From assembly GCF_007625205.1 (NCBI RefSeq), contig NZ_VMNI01000021.1, forward strand, positions 62,001 to 126,000: 64,000 bases of DNA, read 5' to 3'. The position numbers and the translations under genes are program-made. Below the pieces are notes generated by a model. It saw only the letters and a list, made by a program, of their open reading frames with translations. It was not told the DNA's origin and searched no databases. The stretch is from Denitromonas ohlonensis. GTDB taxonomy: Bacteria > Pseudomonadota > Gammaproteobacteria > Burkholderiales > Rhodocyclaceae. Positions 52,366-60,047 of the stretch are shown piece by piece; positions within the stretch are counted from its first letter, which is position 1, and each line of letters starts with the position of its first letter.

Positions 52366-53397
52366 ATGCTGCTAGATCCTCGTGCGCCGATCATGAGCTT
52401 GAAGCCGGTCTTCTCCGATGAGGCCGACTTCCGCTTGCTGAACGATTTTCAGCGCGATTTTCCGCTGATGACCCGGCCATTCGCCCGGATCGCGAATGAT
52501 CTCGGCGTGACCGAGGCCGGCGTGCTGTCGCGGCTCACCAGCCTGCGTGAGGGCGGCACCGTGAGCCGGGTCGGCCCGGTGTTTTCGCCGCGACGCATTG
52601 GCGCGAGCACGCTGGCGGCGCTCAAAGCGCCCCCCGAACATCTCGAAGAAACGGCGGCGGTCGTCAGTGCCCACCCCGAAATCAACCACAACTATGCGCG
52701 TGAGCACGAGTGGAACCTGTGGTTTGTGGTGGCGGCGCCTGATGCGGTCGCGCTGGCCCGTGTCCTTCGTGAGATTCGCCGTGAAACCGGCTGCCCGGTC
52801 ATCGCGCTGCCGCTGCGCGAGGAGTACCACATCGACCTCGGCTTCGATCTGGCAGGAAAGGGGCGAACCACCACCCAGGTGAGCTACGGGCCCGTGACGC
52901 CGGAGGTGCTGACCCCCTCCGAAGTGGCGATCATGCAGGTCTTGCAGTCCGGGCTGCCGCTGATCAGCCGGCCGTTTGCCAGTGTGGGCAATTCGGCCGG
53001 GGTGAGCGAGTCGGAGGTGCTGAGCACGGTGCGTGACTGGGTTGCCCGTGGCATCGTCAAGCGATTTGGCGTGGTGGTGCGCCACCACGAACTGGGCTAT
53101 CGGGCGAACGCGATGTGCGTCTGGGATGTGCCGGATGATCAGACCAATGCACTGGGCGAACGCCTGGCGGCCGCCGATGGCGTCAATCTGTGCTACCGCC
53201 GGGCGCGCGCGGAGGGCTGGCCGTTCAACCTGTATTGCATGATTCACGGCCATGATCAGGCCGAGGTGCGCGAGCAGTTGGCGAAAATCGTCGCGCAATG
53301 TGAGCTGGCCGATTTCCCGTCCGAAGTCTTGTTTTCGACCCGCCGCTTCAAGCAGTGTGGGGCGCGATATGTTGCGGAGAAGTCGACGAATGACTGA
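52366..53397 (+). CDS. nirDL: Fused siroheme decarboxylase NirDL
   Basis: Two tandem Lrp/AsnC-like modules in one chain (343 residues): NirD-like (about 10-165) and NirL-like (about 175-335). Each has a helix-turn-helix-like start (LMTRPFARIANDLGV; LISRPFASVGNSAGV) and a C-terminal alpha/beta domain (HEWNLWFVVAAPD; WPFNLYCMIHG). NirDL with NirG/H decarboxylates siroheme to didecarboxysiroheme in heme d1 synthesis. The helix-turn-helix is structural, and a DNA-binding role is not needed. An alternative start is ATG at 52393. Confidence 0.9.
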   Translation: MLLDPRAPIMSLKPVFSDEADFRLLNDFQRDFPLMTRPFARIANDLGVTEAGVLSRLTSLREGGTVSRVGPVFSPRRIGASTLAALKAPPEHLEETAAVVSAHPEINHNYAREHEWNLWFVVAAPDAVALARVLREIRRETGCPVIALPLREEYHIDLGFDLAGKGRTTTQVSYGPVTPEVLTPSEVAIMQVLQSGLPLISRPFASVGNSAGVSESEVLSTVRDWVARGIVKRFGVVVRHHELGYRANAMCVWDVPDDQTNALGERLAAADGVNLCYRRARAEGWPFNLYCMIHGHDQAEVREQLAKIVAQCELADFPSEVLFSTRRFKQCGARYVAEKSTND

Positions 53398-53860
53398 ACG
53401 CCAGGCTCCTGTCGCCCTGTCCGATCTGGATCGCAACATCATCAACGCCTTGCAGGGCGGCTTTCCGCTGACCGATACGCCGTATGCGGATGTCGCGGCG
53501 ACCCTGGGTATTTCAGAAGCGGCGCTTCTCGATCGATTGAAGGAGATGCTCGAGACGCGGGTACTGACCCGTTTCGGCCCGATGTTTCAGGTCGAGCGCA
53601 TGGGCGGCCGCTTTGTCCTGGCCGCCATGGCAGTGCCCGAGTCGCGCTTTGAAGCCGTCAATGCGCAGGTCAATGCCTTGCCCGAGGTGGCGCACAACTA
53701 CCGCCGGGATCACGCCTTCAACATGTGGTTTGTGCTGGCAACTGAAACGCCCGGCGGCATCGACGCGGCCATTGCGCGGATCGAGGCCGAGACCGAACTG
53801 CCGGTGTACCCCTTCCCGAAGCTGAAGGAATACTTCGTCGAAATGAAGCTCAAGGCCTGA
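53390..53860 (+). CDS. nirG: Siroheme decarboxylase subunit NirG
   Basis: Single Lrp/AsnC-like module (156 residues), with ALSDLDRNIINALQGGFPLT at the start and HNYRRDHAFNMWFVLATE in the second domain, where a His/Arg pair is thought to act in catalysis. The start overlaps the nirDL stop by 8 bp, and nirH follows 2 bp after the stop. Confidence 0.88.
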   Translation: MTERQAPVALSDLDRNIINALQGGFPLTDTPYADVAATLGISEAALLDRLKEMLETRVLTRFGPMFQVERMGGRFVLAAMAVPESRFEAVNAQVNALPEVAHNYRRDHAFNMWFVLATETPGGIDAAIARIEAETELPVYPFPKLKEYFVEMKLKA

Positions 53861-53862
53861 GA

Positions 53863-54345
53863 ATGGAAGTCATTGATTCGATCGACCGCGCGCTGATTGT
53901 GGCCACCCAAGGCGGCTTGCCGCTGGTGAGTCGCCCCTATGACGCACTCGGCGAAACACTTGGCTTGCCGGCCAGCGAGGTGCAGGCGCGGATGGCGCGC
54001 TTGCTCGAGACCGGCGTGATTCGCCGCATGGGCGCCGTGCCCAATCACTACGCGCTGGGCTATGTAGCCAATGGCATGACGGTGTGGGATGTCGACGACG
54101 CACAGATCGATGCGCTGGGCGAGGCCGTTGGTCAGATGGCATGCGTGACGCACTGCTACAAACGGCCGCGTCATATGCCGGACTGGCCGTACAACCTGTT
54201 CGCCATGGTGCATGGCCATGATCGGGCCGAGGTGCTGGCGCAGGCCGAGCAGATCGCCGAGCGACTCGGCGCGGCCGTGCGCGCGCGGGACGTGTTGTTC
54301 AGTTCGAAGATTCTGAAGAAGACCGGCCTGCGTCTCGTCGGTTGA
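53863..54345 (+). CDS. nirH: Siroheme decarboxylase subunit NirH
   Basis: Single Lrp/AsnC-like module (160 residues) with GGLPLVSRPYDALGETLGL and the C-terminal HCYKRPRHMPDWPYNLFAM. It is more like the NirL half of NirDL than NirG. It ends the nirC-nirF-nirDL-nirG-nirH unit, with 12 bp to the convergent HD-GYP gene and no obvious terminator. Confidence 0.88.
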   Translation: MEVIDSIDRALIVATQGGLPLVSRPYDALGETLGLPASEVQARMARLLETGVIRRMGAVPNHYALGYVANGMTVWDVDDAQIDALGEAVGQMACVTHCYKRPRHMPDWPYNLFAMVHGHDRAEVLAQAEQIAERLGAAVRARDVLFSSKILKKTGLRLVG

Positions 54346-54357
54346 GACGGCAGGGCA

Positions 54358-55491
54358 TTACGCGCCGTTAGCGGCGTAATGCCCCCATATTTCGGTGATT
54401 TGCTTGCGTTCGCTGACAAAGGCCTGAACGCATTCTTTGTCCAATTGCTTGCCTGCCATCGACTGGAGCAGCTCGAAAGCTTCGTCGAGCGACCAGCGCT
54501 GCTTGTAGGCACGCACATTGGTGAGCGCGTCAAAAATATCGGCCACCGTGATGATCCGCGTCTCCAGCGGAATCTGGTCGCCCGCGCGGCCCTCCGGGTA
54601 GCCGCTGCCGTCGATGTATTCGTGATGCCAGGCCACCACGGCCCGCAGCGCGTTGACGCGTGGGTTGCCCTCTAGCCGGAAGTCTTCGACCAGTCGGTCG
54701 ATCAGTGCCGCGCCATTGGTGACATGCGCTTTCATGCGCTCGCGCTCGGCATCGTCAAATTTTCCGGGCTTGAGCAGGATTTCGTCCGGGATGCCGATCT
54801 TGCCGATGTCGTGCAGCGGCGCGTAAAGCGCGATCTCCTGGGCGAAGCCGTCGTCCAGTCCGTTGGCGCTGCCCATCACTTGGGCCAGCAGGCCGGCGTA
54901 GCCGCCGATGCGAAGCTGGTGCTGGCCGGTTTCGGTGTCTCGCATCAGGGTGAAATCGCGCGCGAAACGCACGGCGCCAAAGAGGCCGTGAATGGCGTCG
55001 ATTTCGTGCACCAGCAAACTGGCCATCAAAGGCGCCCAGCTGGCCAGCTCGGTCAGTTTGGCTTCGGGGGTCTCGAAGCCCGCGCGCTGCATGATCATCA
55101 GCGCGCCAAGGCGTTCGGCGTTTCGGATCAGTGGCAGGCAGAGCAGGGGTTTGCAGGTGTCTTCGGCGATCCAGCGGACCAGCGGGTCGGTCATCGCCGG
55201 CGAGCGCACAAGGGCATTGCGGCTCAGGCACTGGTGTAGCGTGGGGCTGTCGATGACATGCGAGAGCTCGTTCTCGCCCGGCGTTTTACGCCGGCCCATC
55301 GAGTCGACGCTGGCGGTAATGCGGGTTGCGTTGTCGCCCAACCAGATCACCGCCAGCCGGCATGGATGAGGCAGGCGTTCGACCAGTGTGCGCTGCAGCG
55401 GCACGAGCAGATCGGGGAGCGCGTTCTGGACGAAGGCGTCAAGCAGCGTGCTATCGATGTGGTCGATGGGCGACAGGCGCCGTGAATCCAT
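54358..55491 (-). CDS. HD-GYP domain c-di-GMP phosphodiesterase-like protein
   Basis: Cytoplasmic signalling protein (377 residues). An N-terminal GAF-like region (about 20-160) precedes an intact HD-GYP domain (about 185-365) with LHDIGKIGIPDEILLKPGKF and HHEYIDGSGYPEG, the HHExxDGxGYP signature. It should hydrolyse c-di-GMP or a related cyclic dinucleotide. ATG at 55491 is the best start; the open frame continues upstream only as antisense of nirJ. No clear ribosome-binding site is seen. It lies opposite to, and inside, the nir cluster. Confidence 0.88.
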   Translation of the reverse strand: MDSRRLSPIDHIDSTLLDAFVQNALPDLLVPLQRTLVERLPHPCRLAVIWLGDNATRITASVDSMGRRKTPGENELSHVIDSPTLHQCLSRNALVRSPAMTDPLVRWIAEDTCKPLLCLPLIRNAERLGALMIMQRAGFETPEAKLTELASWAPLMASLLVHEIDAIHGLFGAVRFARDFTLMRDTETGQHQLRIGGYAGLLAQVMGSANGLDDGFAQEIALYAPLHDIGKIGIPDEILLKPGKFDDAERERMKAHVTNGAALIDRLVEDFRLEGNPRVNALRAVVAWHHEYIDGSGYPEGRAGDQIPLETRIITVADIFDALTNVRAYKQRWSLDEAFELLQSMAGKQLDKECVQAFVSERKQITEIWGHYAANGA

Positions 55492-55573
55492 GATGGGGGG
55501 GAGTCCCGTGTTGCGAATACGTCTTGTTGAGTTTTCAGCACGGTAGCACCAATGCGGGCTTCTGACCATGCGG

Positions 55574-55587
55574 TTGACCGCAATCAA
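55574..55587. promoter_or_regulatory. FNR/DNR-type box of nirJN
   Basis: TTGAC-CGCA-ATCAA. Its centre is about 64 bp before nirJ, nearly the same spacing as for nirC, with an AAGAAT -10-like hexamer at 55610-55615. It is also about 90 bp upstream of the divergent HD-GYP gene. Confidence 0.78.
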
Positions 55588-55644
55588 CGCAGGCGAATGG
55601 GGGGCGGGCAAGAATGGCCGAAGCCCGAAATTGGAGTCCCACCG

Positions 55645-56844
55645 ATGTTCCGACTGTCGCAATACATGCATGAACTTGAGCACCCCACGCCCGTGGGGCC
55701 GCGTCGTGACCTGCCCGGTCCGGTGGTGATCTGGAACCTGATCCGGCGCTGCAACCTGACCTGCAAGCACTGCTACTCGATCTCCGCCGACACCAATTTT
55801 CCGGGCGAGCTCAACACCCAGGACGTCTTTTCGGTCATGGACAACCTCAAGGCCTACCGGGTGCCGGTGCTGATCTTGTCGGGCGGCGAGCCCTTGCTGC
55901 GGCCCGATATTTTCGAGATCTCGCGCCGATCCAAGGCGATGGGTTTTTATACCGCGCTGTCGTCGAACGGCACCTTGATTACGGATGAGAACATCGATCA
56001 GATCGCCGAGATCGATTACGACTACGTTGGCGTCAGCCTGGATGGCATCCGCGATACTCACGACGAATTCCGCCGCATGAAAGGCGCGTTCGAGGCGTCG
56101 CTGGCGGGTATCCGCCTGTGCCGCGATCGCGGTCTTAAAGTTGGCGTGCGCTTCACCATGACACAGGACAATGCGGCCGATCTGCCCGCCTTGCTGCAAC
56201 TGGTGGCCGACGAGGGCATCGATCGATTCTATTTTTCCCATCTGAACTACGCGGGGCGCGGCAACAAGAACCGCAAGGACGACGCCCAGCATCAGCTCAC
56301 CCGCTGGGCGATGGATCTGTTGTTCGAGACCTGCCTGGACGACGTCAAAACCGGCCGCGTGCGCGAGTTCACTACGGGCAACAACGATGCCGACGGCGTG
56401 TACTTTTACCAATGGGTGGCGCGTCGCTTCCCCGACAAGGCCGAGCACATTCGTGCCAAGCTGGTGCAGTGGGGCGGCAATGCCAGTGGCGTCAATGTGG
56501 CCAACATTGACAACCTCGGCAATGTGCACCCCGACACCATGTGGTGGCACCACACCATTGGCAATGTGCGCAAGCGGCCGTTTTCGGAGATCTGGTCCGA
56601 CACCTCCGACCCGCTCATGGCCGGCCTCAAGGCCCGCCCGCGGCAGGTCAAGGGGCGTTGCGGCGCCTGTACGCATTTCGATATCTGCGGCGGCAATACC
56701 CGCGTGCGCGCCCAGCAAACGAGTGGCGATCCGTGGGAAGAGGATCCCGCCTGCTATCTGGACGACGCCGAAATCGGTGTGAATCCGGATGATGCCGTTC
56801 GCCCGCGGCTGACCGTTACGCCCTTTGAGCGCCGTCGCGCCTGA
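55645..56844 (+). CDS. nirJ: Heme d1 biosynthesis radical SAM protein NirJ
   Basis: Radical SAM enzyme (399 residues) that removes propionate side chains in heme d1 synthesis. The CxxxCxxC cluster motif is Cys36, Cys40, Cys43 (RRCNLTCKHCYS). A C-terminal SPASM-like auxiliary cluster region is seen in GRCGACTHFDICGGNTR with a later Cys near EEDPACY. ATG at 55645 has TTGGAG upstream. It begins its own unit, separated from nirCFDLGH by the opposing HD-GYP gene. Confidence 0.95.
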   Translation: MFRLSQYMHELEHPTPVGPRRDLPGPVVIWNLIRRCNLTCKHCYSISADTNFPGELNTQDVFSVMDNLKAYRVPVLILSGGEPLLRPDIFEISRRSKAMGFYTALSSNGTLITDENIDQIAEIDYDYVGVSLDGIRDTHDEFRRMKGAFEASLAGIRLCRDRGLKVGVRFTMTQDNAADLPALLQLVADEGIDRFYFSHLNYAGRGNKNRKDDAQHQLTRWAMDLLFETCLDDVKTGRVREFTTGNNDADGVYFYQWVARRFPDKAEHIRAKLVQWGGNASGVNVANIDNLGNVHPDTMWWHHTIGNVRKRPFSEIWSDTSDPLMAGLKARPRQVKGRCGACTHFDICGGNTRVRAQQTSGDPWEEDPACYLDDAEIGVNPDDAVRPRLTVTPFERRRA

Positions 56845-56851
56845 GTTCGCC

Positions 56852-58411
56852 ATGCATACCTTGATTCACGTAATCATCCTGCTCGGGGTGTCGCTATTCG
56901 TCAGCCATGCATCGGCGGCGCCCGCCGATGCGACGGCCCTGTTTGCCCAGCATTGCGCCAGCTGTCATGGTGTGGACCGCCTCGGTGCGATGGGGCCGGC
57001 GCTGCTGCCGGACAATCTCTCGCGCTTGCGCAAGAAGGCGGCGCGCGAGGTGGTGGTCAATGGCCGCACCGCGACGCAAATGCCGGCTTTTGGCGCGGCG
57101 CTCGACGATGCACAGATCGACGCCCTGGTGGCCTTGATCTACCAGCCGACCCCGACCCCGCCCAAGTGGGGCGTCGAACAGATCGTGGCCTCGCGCATCG
57201 TGCACACCGATGCCGCCGCATTGCCGGCCAAGGCGAAGTTCGACGCCGACCTGATGAATCTGTTCATCGTCGTCGAGGCGGGCGACCATCATGTGTCGAT
57301 TCTGGATGGCGACAAGCTCGAGCGCATCCACCGCTTCCCCTCGCGTTTCGCCTTGCACGGCGGACCCAAGTTCAGCCCCGAGGGGCGGTTTGTGTATTTC
57401 GCCTCGCGTGATGGCTGGGTGTCGAAGTACGACATCTGGAACCTGACGCTGGTGGCCGAAGTGCGCGCCGGGATCAATACGCGCAACCTGGCTGTCTCGT
57501 CCGACGGCAAGGTGGTGGCGGTGGCCAACTATCTGCCGCACTCGCTGGTCTTGCTCGATAGCGACCTGAACATGATCAAGGTGATGGACGTGACCGACAG
57601 GGAAGGAAAGACGTCGTCCCGCGTGTCGGCCGTCTATGACGCCGCGCCGCGCAAGAGCTTCGTGGCCGCGCTCAAGGATGTGCCCGAGGTGTGGGAGATC
57701 AGCTACGACCCGACCGTCGAGGACATCCCCGTCGGCCTGATTCATGACTTCAAATACAAGGAAGGCGCTTTCCTGCGCGGCTATCTGAATCCGCGCCGCA
57801 CACCGCTGGCCGACATCCTGGACGACTTTTTCTTCACGCAGGATTACTCCGAGCTGATTGGCGCCACCCGCGTGGGCAAAAAGGGGCAGGTGGTTCATCT
57901 CGACGTGCGCAAGAAAATTGCCGACCTGGATCTGGGGGGCATGCCGCATCTGGGCTCTGGCATCACCTGGGAGTGGCAGGGGCGCACGGTGATGGCCTCT
58001 CCCAACCTGGAGGACGGGAAGATCACGGTGATCGACGTGAAGGACTGGTCGGTGGTCAAGGAGATCAAGACGCTCGGCCCCGGGTTCTTCATGCGCAGCC
58101 ATGAAAATTCGCGCTATGCCTGGACGGATTCGATGATGAGCCCGACCGCGCGTGACACCTTGCAGGTGATCGACAAGGAAACCCTCGAGGTGGTCGCGCA
58201 ACTCAAGCCGGAACCCGGCAAGACGCTGGCGCACATCGAGTTCACCCGCGACGGGCGTTACGCCATTGCCAGTTTGTGGGAAGACGATGGCGCCTTGATT
58301 GTCTATGACGCTGTCACGCTTAAGGAGGTCAAGCGGCTGCCGGCCCGTCGGCCGGTGGGCAAGTACAACCTCCACAACAAAATCACACGTTCGTCAGGGA
58401 CAAGCCACTGA
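56852..58411 (+). CDS. nirN: Heme d1 dehydrogenase NirN
   Basis: Periplasmic NirS paralogue (519 residues) that carries out the last step of heme d1 synthesis (acrylate formation) and passes d1 to NirS. It has a signal peptide (to about residue 22), a cytochrome c domain with CASCHG (Cys35, Cys38, His39) and a C-terminal d1-binding propeller, ending LPARRPVGKYNLHNKIT, similar to the NirS end. ATG at 56852 is 7 bp after the nirJ stop. It is told from NirS by position and by the shorter N-terminal region. Confidence 0.9.
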   Translation: MHTLIHVIILLGVSLFVSHASAAPADATALFAQHCASCHGVDRLGAMGPALLPDNLSRLRKKAAREVVVNGRTATQMPAFGAALDDAQIDALVALIYQPTPTPPKWGVEQIVASRIVHTDAAALPAKAKFDADLMNLFIVVEAGDHHVSILDGDKLERIHRFPSRFALHGGPKFSPEGRFVYFASRDGWVSKYDIWNLTLVAEVRAGINTRNLAVSSDGKVVAVANYLPHSLVLLDSDLNMIKVMDVTDREGKTSSRVSAVYDAAPRKSFVAALKDVPEVWEISYDPTVEDIPVGLIHDFKYKEGAFLRGYLNPRRTPLADILDDFFFTQDYSELIGATRVGKKGQVVHLDVRKKIADLDLGGMPHLGSGITWEWQGRTVMASPNLEDGKITVIDVKDWSVVKEIKTLGPGFFMRSHENSRYAWTDSMMSPTARDTLQVIDKETLEVVAQLKPEPGKTLAHIEFTRDGRYAIASLWEDDGALIVYDAVTLKEVKRLPARRPVGKYNLHNKITRSSGTSH

Positions 58412-58455
58412 GCGAGATGGTTTGCAAGTCTTTGTGCTAAAAGGTTTTTGAGGTT

Positions 58456-58481
58456 TGCCGGCGGTCTTTGGCCCGCCGGCA
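58456..58481 (+). terminator. Hairpin after nirN
   Basis: Nine-bp perfect stem TGCCGGCGG / CCGCCGGCA (58456-58464, 58473-58481) with an 8-nt loop. There is no T-run, so termination is only suggested. Confidence 0.35.
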
Positions 58482-58502
58482 TTCTCGCATGGCGCTGTCT
58501 TG

Positions 58503-58518
58503 TGTGATGTGATTCACG
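58503..58518. promoter_or_regulatory. CRP/Vfr-like site upstream of the prs locus
   Basis: TGTGA-TGTGAT-TCACG matches the CRP consensus TGTGA-N6-TCACA in nine of ten half-site bases. It is about 97 bp before the sugar transferase start, in a 203-bp gap with no other gene. A single site by eye can be chance. Confidence 0.38.
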
Positions 58519-58614
58519 CCTTGTTTTTCAGGGCTCGGGTATTGTTCAGTCCGTATCAGGTTTCTTCCGCGCCTCGCCTCATGCGAGGGCAGGGTGGACC
58601 GGAGAGGACGAATC

Positions 58615-60000
58615 ATGCTCAAAGTGTTCAGCCACTATTTTCCCGCGACGACCTTGTACCAAATCATCTTCGATGCGTTCCTGCTGTTTGCGGGCGTCGT
58701 TGTTGCCATTGTGTTGCAACCCGATGTCGGCATCGAGTCGTGGCGTATGATTCTGCCGTCGGCGCTGCTCTTTGCGATCACCATGATCGTGCTTAACACC
58801 ATCACCGGTTTCTACCGGCCTGTCGCGGGTCGGCAGTTGAAGGATGTGTTGGCGCGCGTTCTGGTCGGCGTGATCGTGAGTATTCCTGTGGCCTATGGCG
58901 TGTTTCGCGTGTTGCCGTGGGGCGAATTCGCTTCCGAGGCCGCCGAAGTGTCTGTGATCCTCTTGCTGGGGTTGATCTTGGTGATGCGCGGGTTTGCCAA
59001 TCGTGGGCGTCTTGGTGCTTTCATGTCGCGTCGGGTGTTGGTCCTGGGGACCGGAAGCGAGGCCGAGTCGGTCGAGCGGGTGCTGCGCGATCCGGCGTCC
59101 CGAGGACTCAAATTCGTGGGTTTCTTGCCCACCGGTGATGATGATGATCGGGCGGTCGCGCCTGACCTGATTCTGAGCAATCGTGGCGCGGTGGTCGATG
59201 TGGTTGATCAGCTTGGGGTGAATGAGGTCATTGTTGCGGTGCGTGAGCGTCGCGGCGGCGTGCTGCCCCTGCGTGAGCTGCTCGACTGCAAGATGCGTGG
59301 CGTCAAGGTCTACGACTTGTCGACCTTCTATGAGCGCGTGCGCGGTCAGGTGCGTATCGACGCGCTCAAAGCCAGCTGGCTGATTTTTGGCGACGGCTTT
59401 CGTCAGGGCTTTTTTCGCTCGCTGGTCAAGCGGTGCTTTGATCTGGCCGCATCCCTGGTGTTGTTGATCCTGGCTGTGCCGGTGATGCTGCTGACCGCCT
59501 TGCTTATTTTGCTCGAAGACGGCGGGCCGGTGTTCTATCGCCAGCTGCGCGTCGGGCAGAATGGCCGCCAGTTCAAGGTGATCAAGTTTCGCAGCATGGG
59601 CACCGACGCTGAAAAGGATGGCAAGCCGCGCTGGGCGCAGTCGAACGACAATCGGGTGACCCGCGTCGGCCGTCTGATCCGCAAGCTGCGTATCGATGAG
59701 TTGCCGCAGTTGTTCAACGTTTTTCTGGGTGAAATGAGCCTGGTCGGACCCCGCCCCGAGCGGCCGTTCTTTGTCGATCAGCTCACCGCAGAGATCCCGT
59801 TTTACGCCGTGCGTCACTGCGTAAAGCCTGGGGTGACCGGCTGGGCCCAGGTTCGCTATCAGTACGGCGCATCGGTGGATGATGCCGTGCAAAAACTCCA
59901 GTACGATCTGTATTACGTCAAAAACCACACCCTGTTGCTGGACATTGTTGTGCTGGCCGAAACGGTGCGTGTGGTGCTTACCGGCGAAGGTGCGCAGTAG
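58615..60000 (+). CDS. PEP-CTERM-associated polyprenyl-phosphate sugar transferase
   Basis: Polyprenol glycosyl-phosphotransferase (461 residues) that starts exopolysaccharide repeat units. Four to five N-terminal membrane segments and a nucleotide-binding-like middle (VLVLGTGSEAESVERVLRD) are followed by the C-terminal bacterial sugar transferase domain with KRCFDLAASLVLLILAVPVM, FKVIKFRSMGTDAEKDGKP and LPQLFNVFLGEMSLVGPRPE. Its position before prsK matches the EpsB-like transferase of PEP-CTERM loci. ATG at 58615 follows GGAGAGGA. Confidence 0.88.
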   Translation: MLKVFSHYFPATTLYQIIFDAFLLFAGVVVAIVLQPDVGIESWRMILPSALLFAITMIVLNTITGFYRPVAGRQLKDVLARVLVGVIVSIPVAYGVFRVLPWGEFASEAAEVSVILLLGLILVMRGFANRGRLGAFMSRRVLVLGTGSEAESVERVLRDPASRGLKFVGFLPTGDDDDRAVAPDLILSNRGAVVDVVDQLGVNEVIVAVRERRGGVLPLRELLDCKMRGVKVYDLSTFYERVRGQVRIDALKASWLIFGDGFRQGFFRSLVKRCFDLAASLVLLILAVPVMLLTALLILLEDGGPVFYRQLRVGQNGRQFKVIKFRSMGTDAEKDGKPRWAQSNDNRVTRVGRLIRKLRIDELPQLFNVFLGEMSLVGPRPERPFFVDQLTAEIPFYAVRHCVKPGVTGWAQVRYQYGASVDDAVQKLQYDLYYVKNHTLLLDIVVLAETVRVVLTGEGAQ

Positions 60001-60047
60001 GGCGCATCTGACTCTTCCGGCCGGATCTGTGGCCAAGGTGATTCGAG

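Noticed and set aside
55492-56853. An N-terminal extension of the HD-GYP gene covering all of nirJ antisense
   Set aside because: The extension is the mirror of the radical SAM gene nirJ. The HD-GYP protein makes sense from ATG at 55491.
58490-58504. Possible sigma-54 promoter before the PEP-CTERM sugar transferase (TGGCGC-like)
   Set aside because: The -12 GC dinucleotide is missing at the required spacing.
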